Below the pieces are notes generated by a model, which searched no databases, was not told the DNA's origin, and saw only the letters and a program-made list of their open reading frames with translations. The position numbers and the translations under genes are program-made. Source: Candidatus Manganitrophaceae bacterium (GTDB taxonomy: Bacteria > Nitrospirota > Nitrospiria > SBBL01 > Manganitrophaceae). From it: 64,000 bases of DNA. Where the stretch lies: NCBI GenBank assembly GCA_016200325.1, contig JACQEZ010000020.1:1-64000 (forward strand). The letters run 5' to 3'. Shown here piece by piece: positions 41,052-49,430 of this stretch; positions within the stretch are counted from its first letter, which is position 1; each line of letters opens with the position of its first letter.

Positions 41052-42767
41052 ATGTTAAAAGAAGTGAAGCGAAGGGTCGCGTTTGGGGTCACCCTTCTCC
41101 TGTTGGCGGGGCTGGCCTATGCGTTCGGTCGCAACCTGCAGTTCCCGTCGGGAAAGATTCATCTCGATACGGCACTATCGCAGCTGCCGTATTATGCGGC
41201 TTATTCGCTGATGCGGATGCTCTTCGCCTATCTTCTCTCGTTTTTTTTCTCGGTCCTTTACGGCTATGTTGCCGCAACCGTTCCGAAGGCCGAGGGGCCG
41301 ATGATCGCGATCCTCGATGTGCTTCAATCGATTCCGATCCTGGGGTTTTTCCCCGTAGCGGTATTTTTTTTCGTGAATCTGTTTCAAGGAAGCCGTTGGG
41401 GGGTCGAAGTCGCCAGCGTCGTGCTGATCTTTACTTCAATGGCCTGGAACATGGCTTTCAGCGTCTACGAATCGTTTAAGACCATCCCCAACGACCTGAT
41501 TGAAGCGGCCGACGGCCTGGGGATTCGAGGCTGGCTCAAATTCGAGAAAGCGCTCTTTCCGATCTGCATTCCAAAGCTGATTTACAGCAGCATGATCTCC
41601 TGGGCGGGCGGCTGGTATTTCCTGATTGCCTGTGAGATCATCGCCATCGGCTCGATCCGTTATCACCTGCCCGGCTTGGGAAGCTTTCTGATCGAATCGG
41701 TCGAAAGCGGTCAGCTTGGGCGAACCCTTTATGGTCTTCTTTTTTTAATTGCCATCATCGTTCTCCTCGACCTTTTTATCTGGCGGCCGCTTGCGGTCTG
41801 GGGAGAAAAATTTCGGTATGAATTTACCATGACGTCTGCGATCCCGCCGACCTCTTTTGCGCTTCAATGGTACCGGCGATTTCGTACAAGCCCGCTCTGG
41901 CGCTGGACCAAAGCGGTTGTTGCGACATCGGCCCCGGTTCTGAAGCTTCCGAGCCGCCTTCTTTTTCCCGAGCAGGGGCTGGCCCAACGGACCAGGAAGG
42001 TGATTTGGCGGCGGTGTCGAGGGTGGATCGGATATGTCACGCTGGCCGCGGTCTTTTTTGTCATCGGATGGAGCTTTTTTTTGCTGATCCAGGGGCTGGC
42101 CCGGCCGCTTCCAAAAGAAGCTGATTTAATCCCGATCGCACTCCTGGCCTCGTTTCTTCGTTTGGCGGTCGCTTATCTTCTTGCCCTTGCTTGGACCCTT
42201 CCGGTCGCCTTCTGGGTGGGGGAGAATCCGCACGCGGCGCATTTCGTCACACCGATCGCTGAGATCGGCGCCTCCATTCCTGCGACCGCCTTGTTTCCAT
42301 TCTTCATTCTCTTGGCGGTCCATGTCTTGGGCGGGATGAATGGAGCCGCCATTCTATTGATCTTAACCGGGATGCAGTGGTATCTTCTCTTTAACCTTAT
42401 TGGAGGGGTCCAAAGTATTCCGGGGGATCTGAAGGAGGCGGCAAAAGCGCTGGGGGTTTCAAAGTGGCTCTATTGGCGGCGGCTTTATCTTCCGGCCGTT
42501 TTTCCGTCGCTTGTAACCGGGAGCATTACCGCCTGGGGAGGGGGATGGAATGCCTTGATTGTCGCGGAGTATGTGGTTTACCGGCGAGAGACCTATTCGG
42601 TCACCGGCATCGGCGCCCTCCTCGATCGGGCGACCTACGAGGCGGGGAACGAGCAGATGATGCTCCTCTCATTGATCACAATGGTCGTTACGATCACCCT
42701 TCTCAATCGGTTTTTTTGGAGAAGGCTTTATCTTTATGCGGTAGAACATTACAAGATCGATTATTAA
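41052..42767 (+). CDS. ABC importer permease, two fused BPD domains
   Basis: Protein of 571 aa in which two NitT/TauT-type permease domains are joined in tandem: each half has about six helices and its own cytoplasmic coupling loop (E-A-A-D-G-L-G-I-R-G-W in the first half, E-A-A-K-A-L-G-V-S-K-W in the second), followed by the same F-P-x-x-x-P-x-L-I/V-x-x-S/G pattern. A heterodimer-like pore could thus be made from one chain. The first gene of a three-gene unit with an ATPase and an AAA-associated protein; no substrate-binding protein is in the window. GAGAGG precedes the ATG. Substrate unknown; nitrate, sulfonate, taurine or a metal complex are family options. Confidence 0.85.
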   Translation: MLKEVKRRVAFGVTLLLLAGLAYAFGRNLQFPSGKIHLDTALSQLPYYAAYSLMRMLFAYLLSFFFSVLYGYVAATVPKAEGPMIAILDVLQSIPILGFFPVAVFFFVNLFQGSRWGVEVASVVLIFTSMAWNMAFSVYESFKTIPNDLIEAADGLGIRGWLKFEKALFPICIPKLIYSSMISWAGGWYFLIACEIIAIGSIRYHLPGLGSFLIESVESGQLGRTLYGLLFLIAIIVLLDLFIWRPLAVWGEKFRYEFTMTSAIPPTSFALQWYRRFRTSPLWRWTKAVVATSAPVLKLPSRLLFPEQGLAQRTRKVIWRRCRGWIGYVTLAAVFFVIGWSFFLLIQGLARPLPKEADLIPIALLASFLRLAVAYLLALAWTLPVAFWVGENPHAAHFVTPIAEIGASIPATALFPFFILLAVHVLGGMNGAAILLILTGMQWYLLFNLIGGVQSIPGDLKEAAKALGVSKWLYWRRLYLPAVFPSLVTGSITAWGGGWNALIVAEYVVYRRETYSVTGIGALLDRATYEAGNEQMMLLSLITMVVTITLLNRFFWRRLYLYAVEHYKIDY

Positions 42768-42794
42768 TCCCGTTTTAGGATTAACCGCCTTTAA

Positions 42795-43544
42795 ATGAAT
42801 CTGTTGGAAATCGAAAAAGTCTCGAAGTGTTTCAATCAGAACGGCGCGATGATGCCTGTTTTGAAGGAGATCTCTTTCTGCATTCGGGAAGGGGAATTCA
42901 TCGCCCTGGTCGGTCCTTCCGGATCGGGGAAAAGCACCCTCTTGCGCATCCTCAACGGGCTGATTCCGCCGACGGAGGGCAGGGTCCTTTATGAGGGGCG
43001 GGCGCTTGGCTCGGTCAATCTCGATTCGGCGATGGTCTTTCAGTCGTTTGCCCTCTTTCCTTGGCTGTCCGTTTTACAAAACGTCGAGCTGGGCCTGGAG
43101 GCGCGCGGGTTGCTTCATGAGGCGCGCCGAAAAAAAGCGCTCCATTTTATCGAAAAGGTCGGACTCGACGGCTTTGAGGAGGCGTACCCCCGCGAGCTCT
43201 CGGGAGGGATGAAACAGCGGGTCGGAATTGCGCGCGCGCTTGCGGTCGAGCCGAAGATCCTCTGTATGGATGAACCTTTTTCTGCGCTCGATCCGCTCAC
43301 CTCGCTGACGCTGCGGGAAGAGGTGTTGATGCTCTGGGAAGATAAATCGATGCCGGTGAACACAATCATCATGGTGACGCATATCATCGAGGAGGCGGTT
43401 TTCATGGCTGACCGGGTCTTGGTTCTCTCCACCCATCCGGGGACATTGGTAGCCGATATGTTAATTAATGTGCCTCGGCCGCGCGATCGGAAAGACCCGG
43501 TGTTGAATGAATTCAGCGATCGGATCTTCTCATTGATGGCCTAA
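42795..43544 (+). CDS. ABC transporter ATP-binding protein (NitT/TauT type)
   Basis: Protein of 249 aa, a complete ABC ATPase. Walker A is G-P-S-G-S-G-K-S-T, the Q-loop lies in M-V-F-Q-S-F-A-L-F-P-W-L-S-V-L, the signature is L-S-G-G-M-K-Q-R-V-G-I-A-R, and Walker B is I-L-C-M-D-E-P-F-S-A-L-D; the H-loop is M-V-T-H. It energises the fused permease encoded 27 bp upstream. It lacks the C-terminal AAA-associated domain that some homologues carry; that domain is a separate gene downstream. Confidence 0.9.
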   Translation: MNLLEIEKVSKCFNQNGAMMPVLKEISFCIREGEFIALVGPSGSGKSTLLRILNGLIPPTEGRVLYEGRALGSVNLDSAMVFQSFALFPWLSVLQNVELGLEARGLLHEARRKKALHFIEKVGLDGFEEAYPRELSGGMKQRVGIARALAVEPKILCMDEPFSALDPLTSLTLREEVLMLWEDKSMPVNTIIMVTHIIEEAVFMADRVLVLSTHPGTLVADMLINVPRPRDRKDPVLNEFSDRIFSLMA

Positions 43545-43620
43545 ATCAGCGACCGGTTTTTGCCTGTATTGTTGTTCTCCACACGGCTAAAACCGAACGC
43601 TCTTATTATAAGGAGAAGGT

Positions 43621-44124
43621 ATGGAAGTTGAAGCTTTGCCCCACGGTGTCACGTCGAGCAAAGTGATTGGGCTGCTGGAGTATTTAGACGACCACCATGG
43701 GAAGGAGGATATCTACAAGCTGGCCGAAGCGATCCATTATGAATTGGGAGAGCTCCTTGCCGTGATTAAAATGACGGAGATGCTCGGCTTCGTGGAGACC
43801 CCCGGCGGAGATGTCGTTATTACCGATCTCGGACGAAAGATTCTCAAGAGCAAGGTGGCACAGCGAAAGTTAATCGTTCGAGAACAGCTCAAACGGCTGA
43901 AGATTTATCAACGTCTGATTGAGGCACTCCAAAAATCGGAAGAGGGGCGTCTCCATAAGCAAGCCATCCTGGAGGAGCTTGCCGCGCTTCTTCCTCATGA
44001 AAATGCGGAAGCGCTCTTTAAGACCGTCGTCAATTGGGGAAGGTACGCCGAGCTATTGGGATACAATCCCGACACCCAGACCCTCTATCTCGATGAGGAG
44101 TCGTTCCCTCCGCCCCAAGCTTAA
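43621..44124 (+). CDS. AAA-associated C-terminal-domain protein (stand-alone)
   Basis: Cytoplasmic protein of 167 aa with two winged-helix-like parts (H-G-V-T-S-S-K-V-I-G-L-L-E-Y-L-D-D near the start; I-Y-K-L-A-E-A-I-H-Y-E-L-G-E-L-L; G-R-K-I-L, then V-N-W-G-R-Y-A-E-L-L-G-Y-N near the end). It matches the AAA_assoc_C domain that is normally fused to the C-terminus of NitT/TauT-type ABC ATPases; here it is a separate gene 76 bp after the ATPase. It probably modulates the ATPase or senses the substrate. AAGGAGAAGGT precedes the ATG. Confidence 0.82.
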   Translation: MEVEALPHGVTSSKVIGLLEYLDDHHGKEDIYKLAEAIHYELGELLAVIKMTEMLGFVETPGGDVVITDLGRKILKSKVAQRKLIVREQLKRLKIYQRLIEALQKSEEGRLHKQAILEELAALLPHENAEALFKTVVNWGRYAELLGYNPDTQTLYLDEESFPPPQA

Positions 44125-44208
44125 AGAGGCCGATTTCATTCAGACAGGAGGCGCCTTTGATGTAGACGTTTCCTGCGACCCTCGCGCCGCATGAAGAGGA
44201 ACCCCTTC

Positions 44209-45087
44209 TTATTCGTCCTCTTTGCTCTCCCTGGCCCTGCTGTTCTTCGGCAGCCGAAAATCAAGCTGTCCGTTCTTGTGAAGGTAATGAATGACCTCAT
44301 GCGGAATCGATTCTTGAGAGAGGATCTCCTCTTCGGAAAGGGCCCCTTTCTTGAGCTGATCGATCAGCCGGTTTTGCGCTTCAACCCGTTCTTTCCGCTG
44401 GTGGTAGTCGCGATAGACGAGGGAGATTCCCAGCACGGTAATCACCGCCATCATCATCCAGAAGACCTCGTGATTCATCTCCACATGAAAGGACTCGAGG
44501 ACCAGCTTGGTCCCGATGAAGAAAACCAGCTGATAAGCGAGGTCCTCAAGCCGCGGGAATTTTTCCAGCAGGCGAATAAAGAAGCTGGAGACGAAGCGGA
44601 GGAAGACAATCCCCATGATTCCGCCCAGCCAGACGATCAGCAGCTTGTCGCTCATCGCGACCGCGGTGGTAATGCTGTCGATGGAGAAGGCAATGTCGGT
44701 CAGCTCGACGATTCCCACCGTCTTCCAGAAACTTCCGGCCGTCTTCGGTTTGAGCTGATAGCCCTCCTCTCTCTTAAAGAAGAACATATGTTTCATCGCC
44801 AGGTAGAGGAGATATCCTCCCCCAATCAATTTGAAGAGGGTCAGTCGCATCAGATAGGCCGCGAAGACGAGCGCCACGAATCGAAAGACAAAAGCGCCGA
44901 CGAGACCGTAGGTCAGCGCTTTACGCTGCTGCTCTTTTGGAAGGGTTCGGACCAGAATGGCGAGGACCAGGGCATTGTCGACGGAGAGGATTCCCTCCAA
45001 AATCGCGAGTGTCCCGATCGTTAAAAGATCAAAAAGTTGAAATGCGCGCGCCTCCGCAACGATCTGCGCTAAGAAAGAGCTGTCCAT
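44209..45087 (-). CDS. TerC family membrane protein
   Basis: Protein of 292 aa with about seven membrane helices. The metal-binding signatures E-G-I-L-S-V-D-N-A-L-V-L-A near the start and E-L-T-D-I-A-F-S-I-D-S-I-T-T-A in the middle each contain the conserved acidic residues of the TerC/LysE-like fold. Relatives export manganese (MeeF/MeeY) or take part in tellurite resistance. The cytoplasmic tail after residue ~240 is long and charged. The ATG at 45087 follows GGAGATTTG. A Mn-sensing yybP-ykoY riboswitch, common in front of terC genes, is not visible. It lies 37 bp after larC on the same strand. Confidence 0.85.
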   Translation of the reverse strand: MDSSFLAQIVAEARAFQLFDLLTIGTLAILEGILSVDNALVLAILVRTLPKEQQRKALTYGLVGAFVFRFVALVFAAYLMRLTLFKLIGGGYLLYLAMKHMFFFKREEGYQLKPKTAGSFWKTVGIVELTDIAFSIDSITTAVAMSDKLLIVWLGGIMGIVFLRFVSSFFIRLLEKFPRLEDLAYQLVFFIGTKLVLESFHVEMNHEVFWMMMAVITVLGISLVYRDYHQRKERVEAQNRLIDQLKKGALSEEEILSQESIPHEVIHYLHKNGQLDFRLPKNSRARESKEDE

Positions 45088-45124
45088 CAAATCTCCATGT
45101 AAAGGGTCGATCCCGTTCGATCGG

Positions 45125-46282
45125 TCATACTTGGCGCCGGATCTCCTCCCACAACGTTCGGAGAGGAAGGTCATTCCGCCGGGCGATTTGACGGACATCT
45201 TGAAACTCAGGTCGCTTCCGGAGCACCCGGCCGTTTTGCGAGGCGCTCTTCACCCGCACCGTGCCGCGGGAGGTCTTTTGTCTTCGGATCTCCCGTTCGA
45301 GCTTTTTTCGTCCGATTTTCTGAAGACGGACGCCGAGGGTGGTCGTCTCCGTGAAGAGCGTCTGCACCACCGCGTCGCAGGCGGAGGCGGGGCTGAGAAG
45401 GGTCAGCAGGATTGCCGGCCTTCCCCGTTTCATAATGATCGGGGTGAGGAAGACGTCGAGCGCGCCGGCGGCAAACAAGGCTTCCATGACGTGCTCATAG
45501 AGCTGCGGGTTCATGTCATCAATGTTGGTCTCCACCTGGACGACCTCATCTTCAGAAAAGACCGGCGCTTCCTCTCCGATGAAGAGACGAAGCAGGTTCG
45601 GCGTCGCCCGCTCCGCGGTCCCTGCGCCATGGCCGATCTTCTCGACGGTCAGTTGCGGAAGGGGAGAGAACTCGGACGCCAGGGTCGTGATGATGGCGGC
45701 GCCGGTCGGCGTCGTCAATTCTCCTTGAAGGCCCGTTGCATAAATGGGGAAGCCTTTTAAGAGGGCGGCGGTGGCGGGTGCCGGGATCGGAAAAATACCG
45801 GAGCGGGTCTTGACCGTGCCGGTCCCGACATGAAGCGGGGAGGCGACAATCCGATCGATCTTCAGTAAGGAAAGGCCGATGATGGCGCCGCAGACGTCGG
45901 CCAGCGTATCGACCTCGCCGACCTCATGAAGGTGGGTTCGATCGGCGCGGCGGCCGTGTACGGCGGACTCGGCTTTTGCCAGCCGTTGGAAGATCTCCAG
46001 CGACTGCCGTTGGATCGGTTTCGAGAGGTCGCTCCGGTGAATCTGCCGCTCAATCTGTGCAAAGGTCGTCAGCGGCGGGAGCTGTTTGCGATTGATCACT
46101 TCTACTTTCGTCGCGGCGAGCCCTCCTTTGCGCACGCGACGCGCCTCGACCGCACAGCCGGGGAGCTTGAGCTTGGCGATTCCTTCTTGAAGTGATTTAA
46201 TCGGAAGGCCGGCGTCGACCATCGCCCCGAGGATCATGTCGCCGCTGATTCCGGAGAAGCAGTCAAAATAGGCGGTTCTCAC
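45125..46282 (-). CDS. larC: Nickel pincer cofactor biosynthesis protein LarC
   Basis: Protein of 385 aa starting R-T-A-Y-F-D-C-F-S-G-I-S-G-D-M, with H-L-H-E-V-G-x-x-D-T-L-A-D and G-A-A-I-I-T-T-L motifs and, later, V-E-T-N-I-D-D-M-N-P-Q-L-Y-E-H. It inserts nickel into the pincer cofactor using CTP; the family is usually ~400 aa and here LarC1 and LarC2 parts are in one frame (some species use a programmed frameshift). LarB is encoded two genes upstream, LarE and a lactate racemase are not in the window. Cytoplasmic. It overlaps no neighbour. Confidence 0.9.
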   Translation of the reverse strand: MRTAYFDCFSGISGDMILGAMVDAGLPIKSLQEGIAKLKLPGCAVEARRVRKGGLAATKVEVINRKQLPPLTTFAQIERQIHRSDLSKPIQRQSLEIFQRLAKAESAVHGRRADRTHLHEVGEVDTLADVCGAIIGLSLLKIDRIVASPLHVGTGTVKTRSGIFPIPAPATAALLKGFPIYATGLQGELTTPTGAAIITTLASEFSPLPQLTVEKIGHGAGTAERATPNLLRLFIGEEAPVFSEDEVVQVETNIDDMNPQLYEHVMEALFAAGALDVFLTPIIMKRGRPAILLTLLSPASACDAVVQTLFTETTTLGVRLQKIGRKKLEREIRRQKTSRGTVRVKSASQNGRVLRKRPEFQDVRQIARRNDLPLRTLWEEIRRQV

Positions 46283-46307
46283 TTATTCTCCATAGAAAAG
46301 TTTTTCC

Positions 46308-46937
46308 CTACCGGTGTGCGACGAAGTCGGCGAAGTCGGCTTCGATGCTGGTCATGATGCCGATTCCATAAGCCTCCTCGCCGGGAGGTTCGCCGTGAAG
46401 TCGCTTGAAATGATCGAGGACATTGATTGTCTCGGTGACCCACTCGCCGGCTTCCGCCGGACCGCTTCGGAGGACCAGGGTCGAAGCGCTGGTAAAACCG
46501 CCGGAGACCTCTTCTCCGACCGGCGCCAGGCTGCTCCAAAGATACTTCGTAATCTTAGGGATACCGAAGAAGTCCCGATCCAGGGAGACATAAATCGCCG
46601 CCCGCTTCTCCTTTTGCGAGTCGACCGGAACGGTCTTCATCCGCCATTTCCAGCTGAGGAGGGGATATTGATGCGGATTCCATTTCATCTTTTTGAAAAA
46701 TCGATTGGGCCGTCCGCTCGCGGCAAGGTAAGAATGATCCCCCTCTTTCCGGATCTGATAAACCTGCGTGGGATCCGGCGTCTCTTTTTGCGCGATCCAC
46801 CCTTTTGGCAATCCCCGCTCGTCCGGAGCAGAGAAGTCTTCCAGGATGATCGAGGCGGGGCTCTCCTCCGAAAGTACGCTCGAAGGAAAGAGCGGAAAGG
46901 TGAGCATCAATAAAATAAAGAGAATAATTTTTTGCAT
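46308..46937 (-). CDS. DUF3047 secreted protein
   Basis: Protein of 209 aa with a signal peptide (M-Q-K-I-I-L-F-I-L-L-M-L-T-F-P-L-F). The mature part matches DUF3047: L-E-D-F-S-A-P-D-E-R-G-L-P-K-G-W-I, then L-S-W-K-W-R-M-K-T-V-P near the middle and A-Y-G-I-G-I-M-T-S-I-E-A-D near the end. It should fold as a jelly-roll in the periplasm; function unknown. The ATG at 46937 is preferred over upstream in-frame codons because the signal peptide starts there. Lying between larB and larC, it may be a passenger or a secreted partner of the nickel enzyme. Confidence 0.8.
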   Translation of the reverse strand: MQKIILFILLMLTFPLFPSSVLSEESPASIILEDFSAPDERGLPKGWIAQKETPDPTQVYQIRKEGDHSYLAASGRPNRFFKKMKWNPHQYPLLSWKWRMKTVPVDSQKEKRAAIYVSLDRDFFGIPKITKYLWSSLAPVGEEVSGGFTSASTLVLRSGPAEAGEWVTETINVLDHFKRLHGEPPGEEAYGIGIMTSIEADFADFVAHR

Positions 46938-47016
46938 GGGGAGTGGATCTCCTTCTACCATTGACGGCGCGGCGCTTATCATACCAAATCGACGGGGGGA
47001 TTTCTATGGGAGGAGG

Positions 47017-47769
47017 TCAGGGCCGCTTCGCCAAGATGCGATGGGCCAGGATGGCGGCGCCGAAGCCGTTGTCGATGTTCACCACGGCCACCCCCGCGGC
47101 GCAGGAGTTGAGCATGGTGAGGAGCGGGGCGAGACCTGCGAAGCTTGTTCCATAGCCGACGCTGGTCGGTACAGCGATGACCGGCTGGCCGAAAAGCCCG
47201 CCCGCCACACTTGCCAAGGCGCCGTCCATGCCGGCGATCACGATGATCAGATCGGCTTTCTCGATCTTCTCGCGTTGATTGAGAAGCCGGTGAACCCCTG
47301 CGACGCCGACATCGTAAAAGGGAACCACGGTATAACCGAGCAACGCTGCGGTGACGCGGGCCTCCTCGGCGACGGGAAGATCGGCGGTGCCCCCCGTGAG
47401 GAGCGCAATTTCACCCGGCCGCCGATCGACGGCATCGTGTGTAATAACGATCGTCCGAGCAAGCGGGTTATATTCGGCCCGCCGGAATTTTCTCCGGATT
47501 TTGCGGGCGAGGGCCGGCGTCACCCGGGTGGCAAGGGTAGGGGTCCGCGTGGCACCCATTTTTTCGAGGATGGCCAATACCTGCGCGTCGGTTTTGCCGG
47601 GAGAAAAGACAACCTCCGGGAATCCTTGTCGCAAACTCCGGTGATGGTCGAGATTGGCGAACTCTATCGATTCATAAGGGAGTTGTCGCAGTCGCTCGAG
47701 CGCCGCCACGATGGGGATTTTTCCCGATTGAACCTCCTTCAATAACTTTTCAATCGATTTTTTATTCAT
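47017..47769 (-). CDS. larB: Nickel pincer cofactor biosynthesis protein LarB
   Basis: Protein of 250 aa. The N-terminal helical part has L-E-R-L-R-Q-L-P-Y-E and L-D-H-H-R-S-L-R-Q-G-F-P-E-V-V-F; the C-terminal part is PurE-like with T-G-G-T-A-D-L-P-V-A-E-E-A and G-M-D-G-A-L-A-S-V-A-G-G-L, then A-V-P-T-S-V-G-Y-G. LarB carboxylates and hydrolyses nicotinic acid adenine dinucleotide in the first step of the pincer cofactor pathway. Length is normal. It overlaps the Na/Pi symporter gene by 4 bp (ATGA) and lies two genes upstream of larC. Substrate enzyme (lactate racemase) is not in view. Confidence 0.9.
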   Translation of the reverse strand: MNKKSIEKLLKEVQSGKIPIVAALERLRQLPYESIEFANLDHHRSLRQGFPEVVFSPGKTDAQVLAILEKMGATRTPTLATRVTPALARKIRRKFRRAEYNPLARTIVITHDAVDRRPGEIALLTGGTADLPVAEEARVTAALLGYTVVPFYDVGVAGVHRLLNQREKIEKADLIIVIAGMDGALASVAGGLFGQPVIAVPTSVGYGTSFAGLAPLLTMLNSCAAGVAVVNIDNGFGAAILAHRILAKRP

Positions 47770-49430
47770 GACGAGCTCGAACCCCGCGCATCCATTCTGG
47801 CCGAGATATCTAAGACGGTATGGGCGATGGAGGTGATATGGGAGGTGATCCGCCGGAGGTTGGTTAAGACATCGAGGTGGATCGACGTCGACTCGATTGT
47901 CTCCGAAATCCCTTCGTGAAGCCGCTGAATATGGGAGGCCGACAGCTCCCGTTCCCGCTGGCGAATGCGTCCCTTTTCCTGGATGACCCGCTCGGCCAAA
48001 ACGGGGTCCCTTGCCGCAAAGGCGGCGATTGCGAGATCGAAGTCGTCGGAGATGATCTTATGGAAATCGATCACCTCTCTCAATCCGGCATCGGAGAAGC
48101 GAAGACCGGTATAGAGCTTCTTTCGCGCCATCTCAATGAGGTTCTTGTCGATGATATCGCCGATGTTCTCCAGGTCTTTGGTCAACTCCAAAATCGCCAT
48201 CTCCCGGGCCGACTCTTCCGGGGTCAGTGCATTCTGGGAGAGGCGCGTCAGGTAGAGCTTGATCTCTTGGTTCAACCGGTCGACAATCTCCTCGCGGCGC
48301 TCGATCTCCTCCAGCAGCGATTCATTCCGCTCGGTGAAGAAATGGGGAACCTTCCGGAACATTTGGCGAACGATATCGGCCATTCGGAGGGCCTCTCGGG
48401 CCGCCTGCTCTAATGCGATGGAAGGGGTATCGAGGAGATTGGTATCGAGATATTTCGGCCGGGCGGGATCTTCGTGCGGCGGCGGAGCGCTCACCAGCCA
48501 GGTGATCCATTTGGCCGCCGGGACGGCGAGCGGAAGAAAAAGGAGGGCAAGGCCGAAGTTAAAAAAAGTATGGGCATTGGCAATCTGTCGAGGGACCGCG
48601 CCGGCCGTTCCTGCGATCCACGTTTCGAACGGAGAAAGAAAAGGATAGAGCAAGAGGGCGCCGACTACCTTAAAAAAAAGGTGCGCCATGGCAACCCGTT
48701 TTGCCTCTGCAGAGCCTCCGAAGCTGGCGATCCAAGCGGGGGCCGACGTTCCGATATTGGCCCCCAAAATAATCGGCAGCGCTCCTTTCAGCGTTAACAA
48801 CCCTTCCCCGCTCATCGCCAAGGCGATTCCAAGGGTTGCAGCGCTGCTGTGAAGCAAGGCGGTCAAGAGCGCCGCCGCTGCAATTGCCTTGAACGGCGCT
48901 TCCTCAACCGATCGGAGGAGGTCTTGAACCCACGGCTCGGTTTGGAAGGGACGCATCCCCTGCGTCAACATGCCGAACGCCAAAAAAATAAAGCCGAACC
49001 CGAGAATCGCCATCCCTGCCGCCTTTGCCTTTTTTTTCTTGGCGATCGATTGAATGAGAAAGCCGATTGCAATGATCAGGGGAGAGAAGGTCTGAATTTG
49101 AAAAGAGATCAACTGAACGGTCAGGGTGGTACCGATATCGGCGCCCAGAATAATCGGGATTGCTTGGGGCAGGGTGACGAGACCCGCCCGGCTCAGTCCG
49201 ACGAGAAGGACGGTGGTGGCGCTGCTGCTTTGCACGGCGGCGGAGAGGAAGGCGCCAAAGCCGGTCCCGAGGATCCGGTTCTTCGTCACGGAGGCGATGA
49301 GCGCTTTGAGCCCCTTTCCGGCCATGTCTTGAAGGCCGTTTCCGGCCAGCTGCAGTCCGTGGAGGAGGACGGCGACCCCACCTGCGAGGAGGAGGATCAT
49401 CCGGAGGATGGATTCGATCTCCGGGGTCAT
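47766..49430 (-). CDS. Na/Pi cotransporter family protein with PhoU-like C-terminus
   Basis: Protein of 554 aa. The first ~310 residues hold two inverted NptA-type repeats, each with the Q-S-S-S/A-T/A motif (A-V-Q-S-S-S-A-T-T-V and L-H-S-S-A-A-T-L-G) and a G-A-D/N-I-G-T segment. The remainder (~330-554) is a helical PhoU-like domain with D-I/L-E-N-I-G-D-I-I-D-K-N. The family imports phosphate with sodium or is involved in phosphate homeostasis. Inner membrane. It overlaps both neighbours (larB and gpsA) by 4 bp each, so it is translationally coupled to both. Confidence 0.85.
   Translation of the reverse strand: MTPEIESILRMILLLAGGVAVLLHGLQLAGNGLQDMAGKGLKALIASVTKNRILGTGFGAFLSAAVQSSSATTVLLVGLSRAGLVTLPQAIPIILGADIGTTLTVQLISFQIQTFSPLIIAIGFLIQSIAKKKKAKAAGMAILGFGFIFLAFGMLTQGMRPFQTEPWVQDLLRSVEEAPFKAIAAAALLTALLHSSAATLGIALAMSGEGLLTLKGALPIILGANIGTSAPAWIASFGGSAEAKRVAMAHLFFKVVGALLLYPFLSPFETWIAGTAGAVPRQIANAHTFFNFGLALLFLPLAVPAAKWITWLVSAPPPHEDPARPKYLDTNLLDTPSIALEQAAREALRMADIVRQMFRKVPHFFTERNESLLEEIERREEIVDRLNQEIKLYLTRLSQNALTPEESAREMAILELTKDLENIGDIIDKNLIEMARKKLYTGLRFSDAGLREVIDFHKIISDDFDLAIAAFAARDPVLAERVIQEKGRIRQRERELSASHIQRLHEGISETIESTSIHLDVLTNLRRITSHITSIAHTVLDISARMDARGSSSS

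Noticed and set aside
45088-45124. Mn-sensing yybP-ykoY riboswitch in front of terC
   Set aside because: The spacer to larC is only 37 bp, too short for the aptamer, and no conserved core is present.
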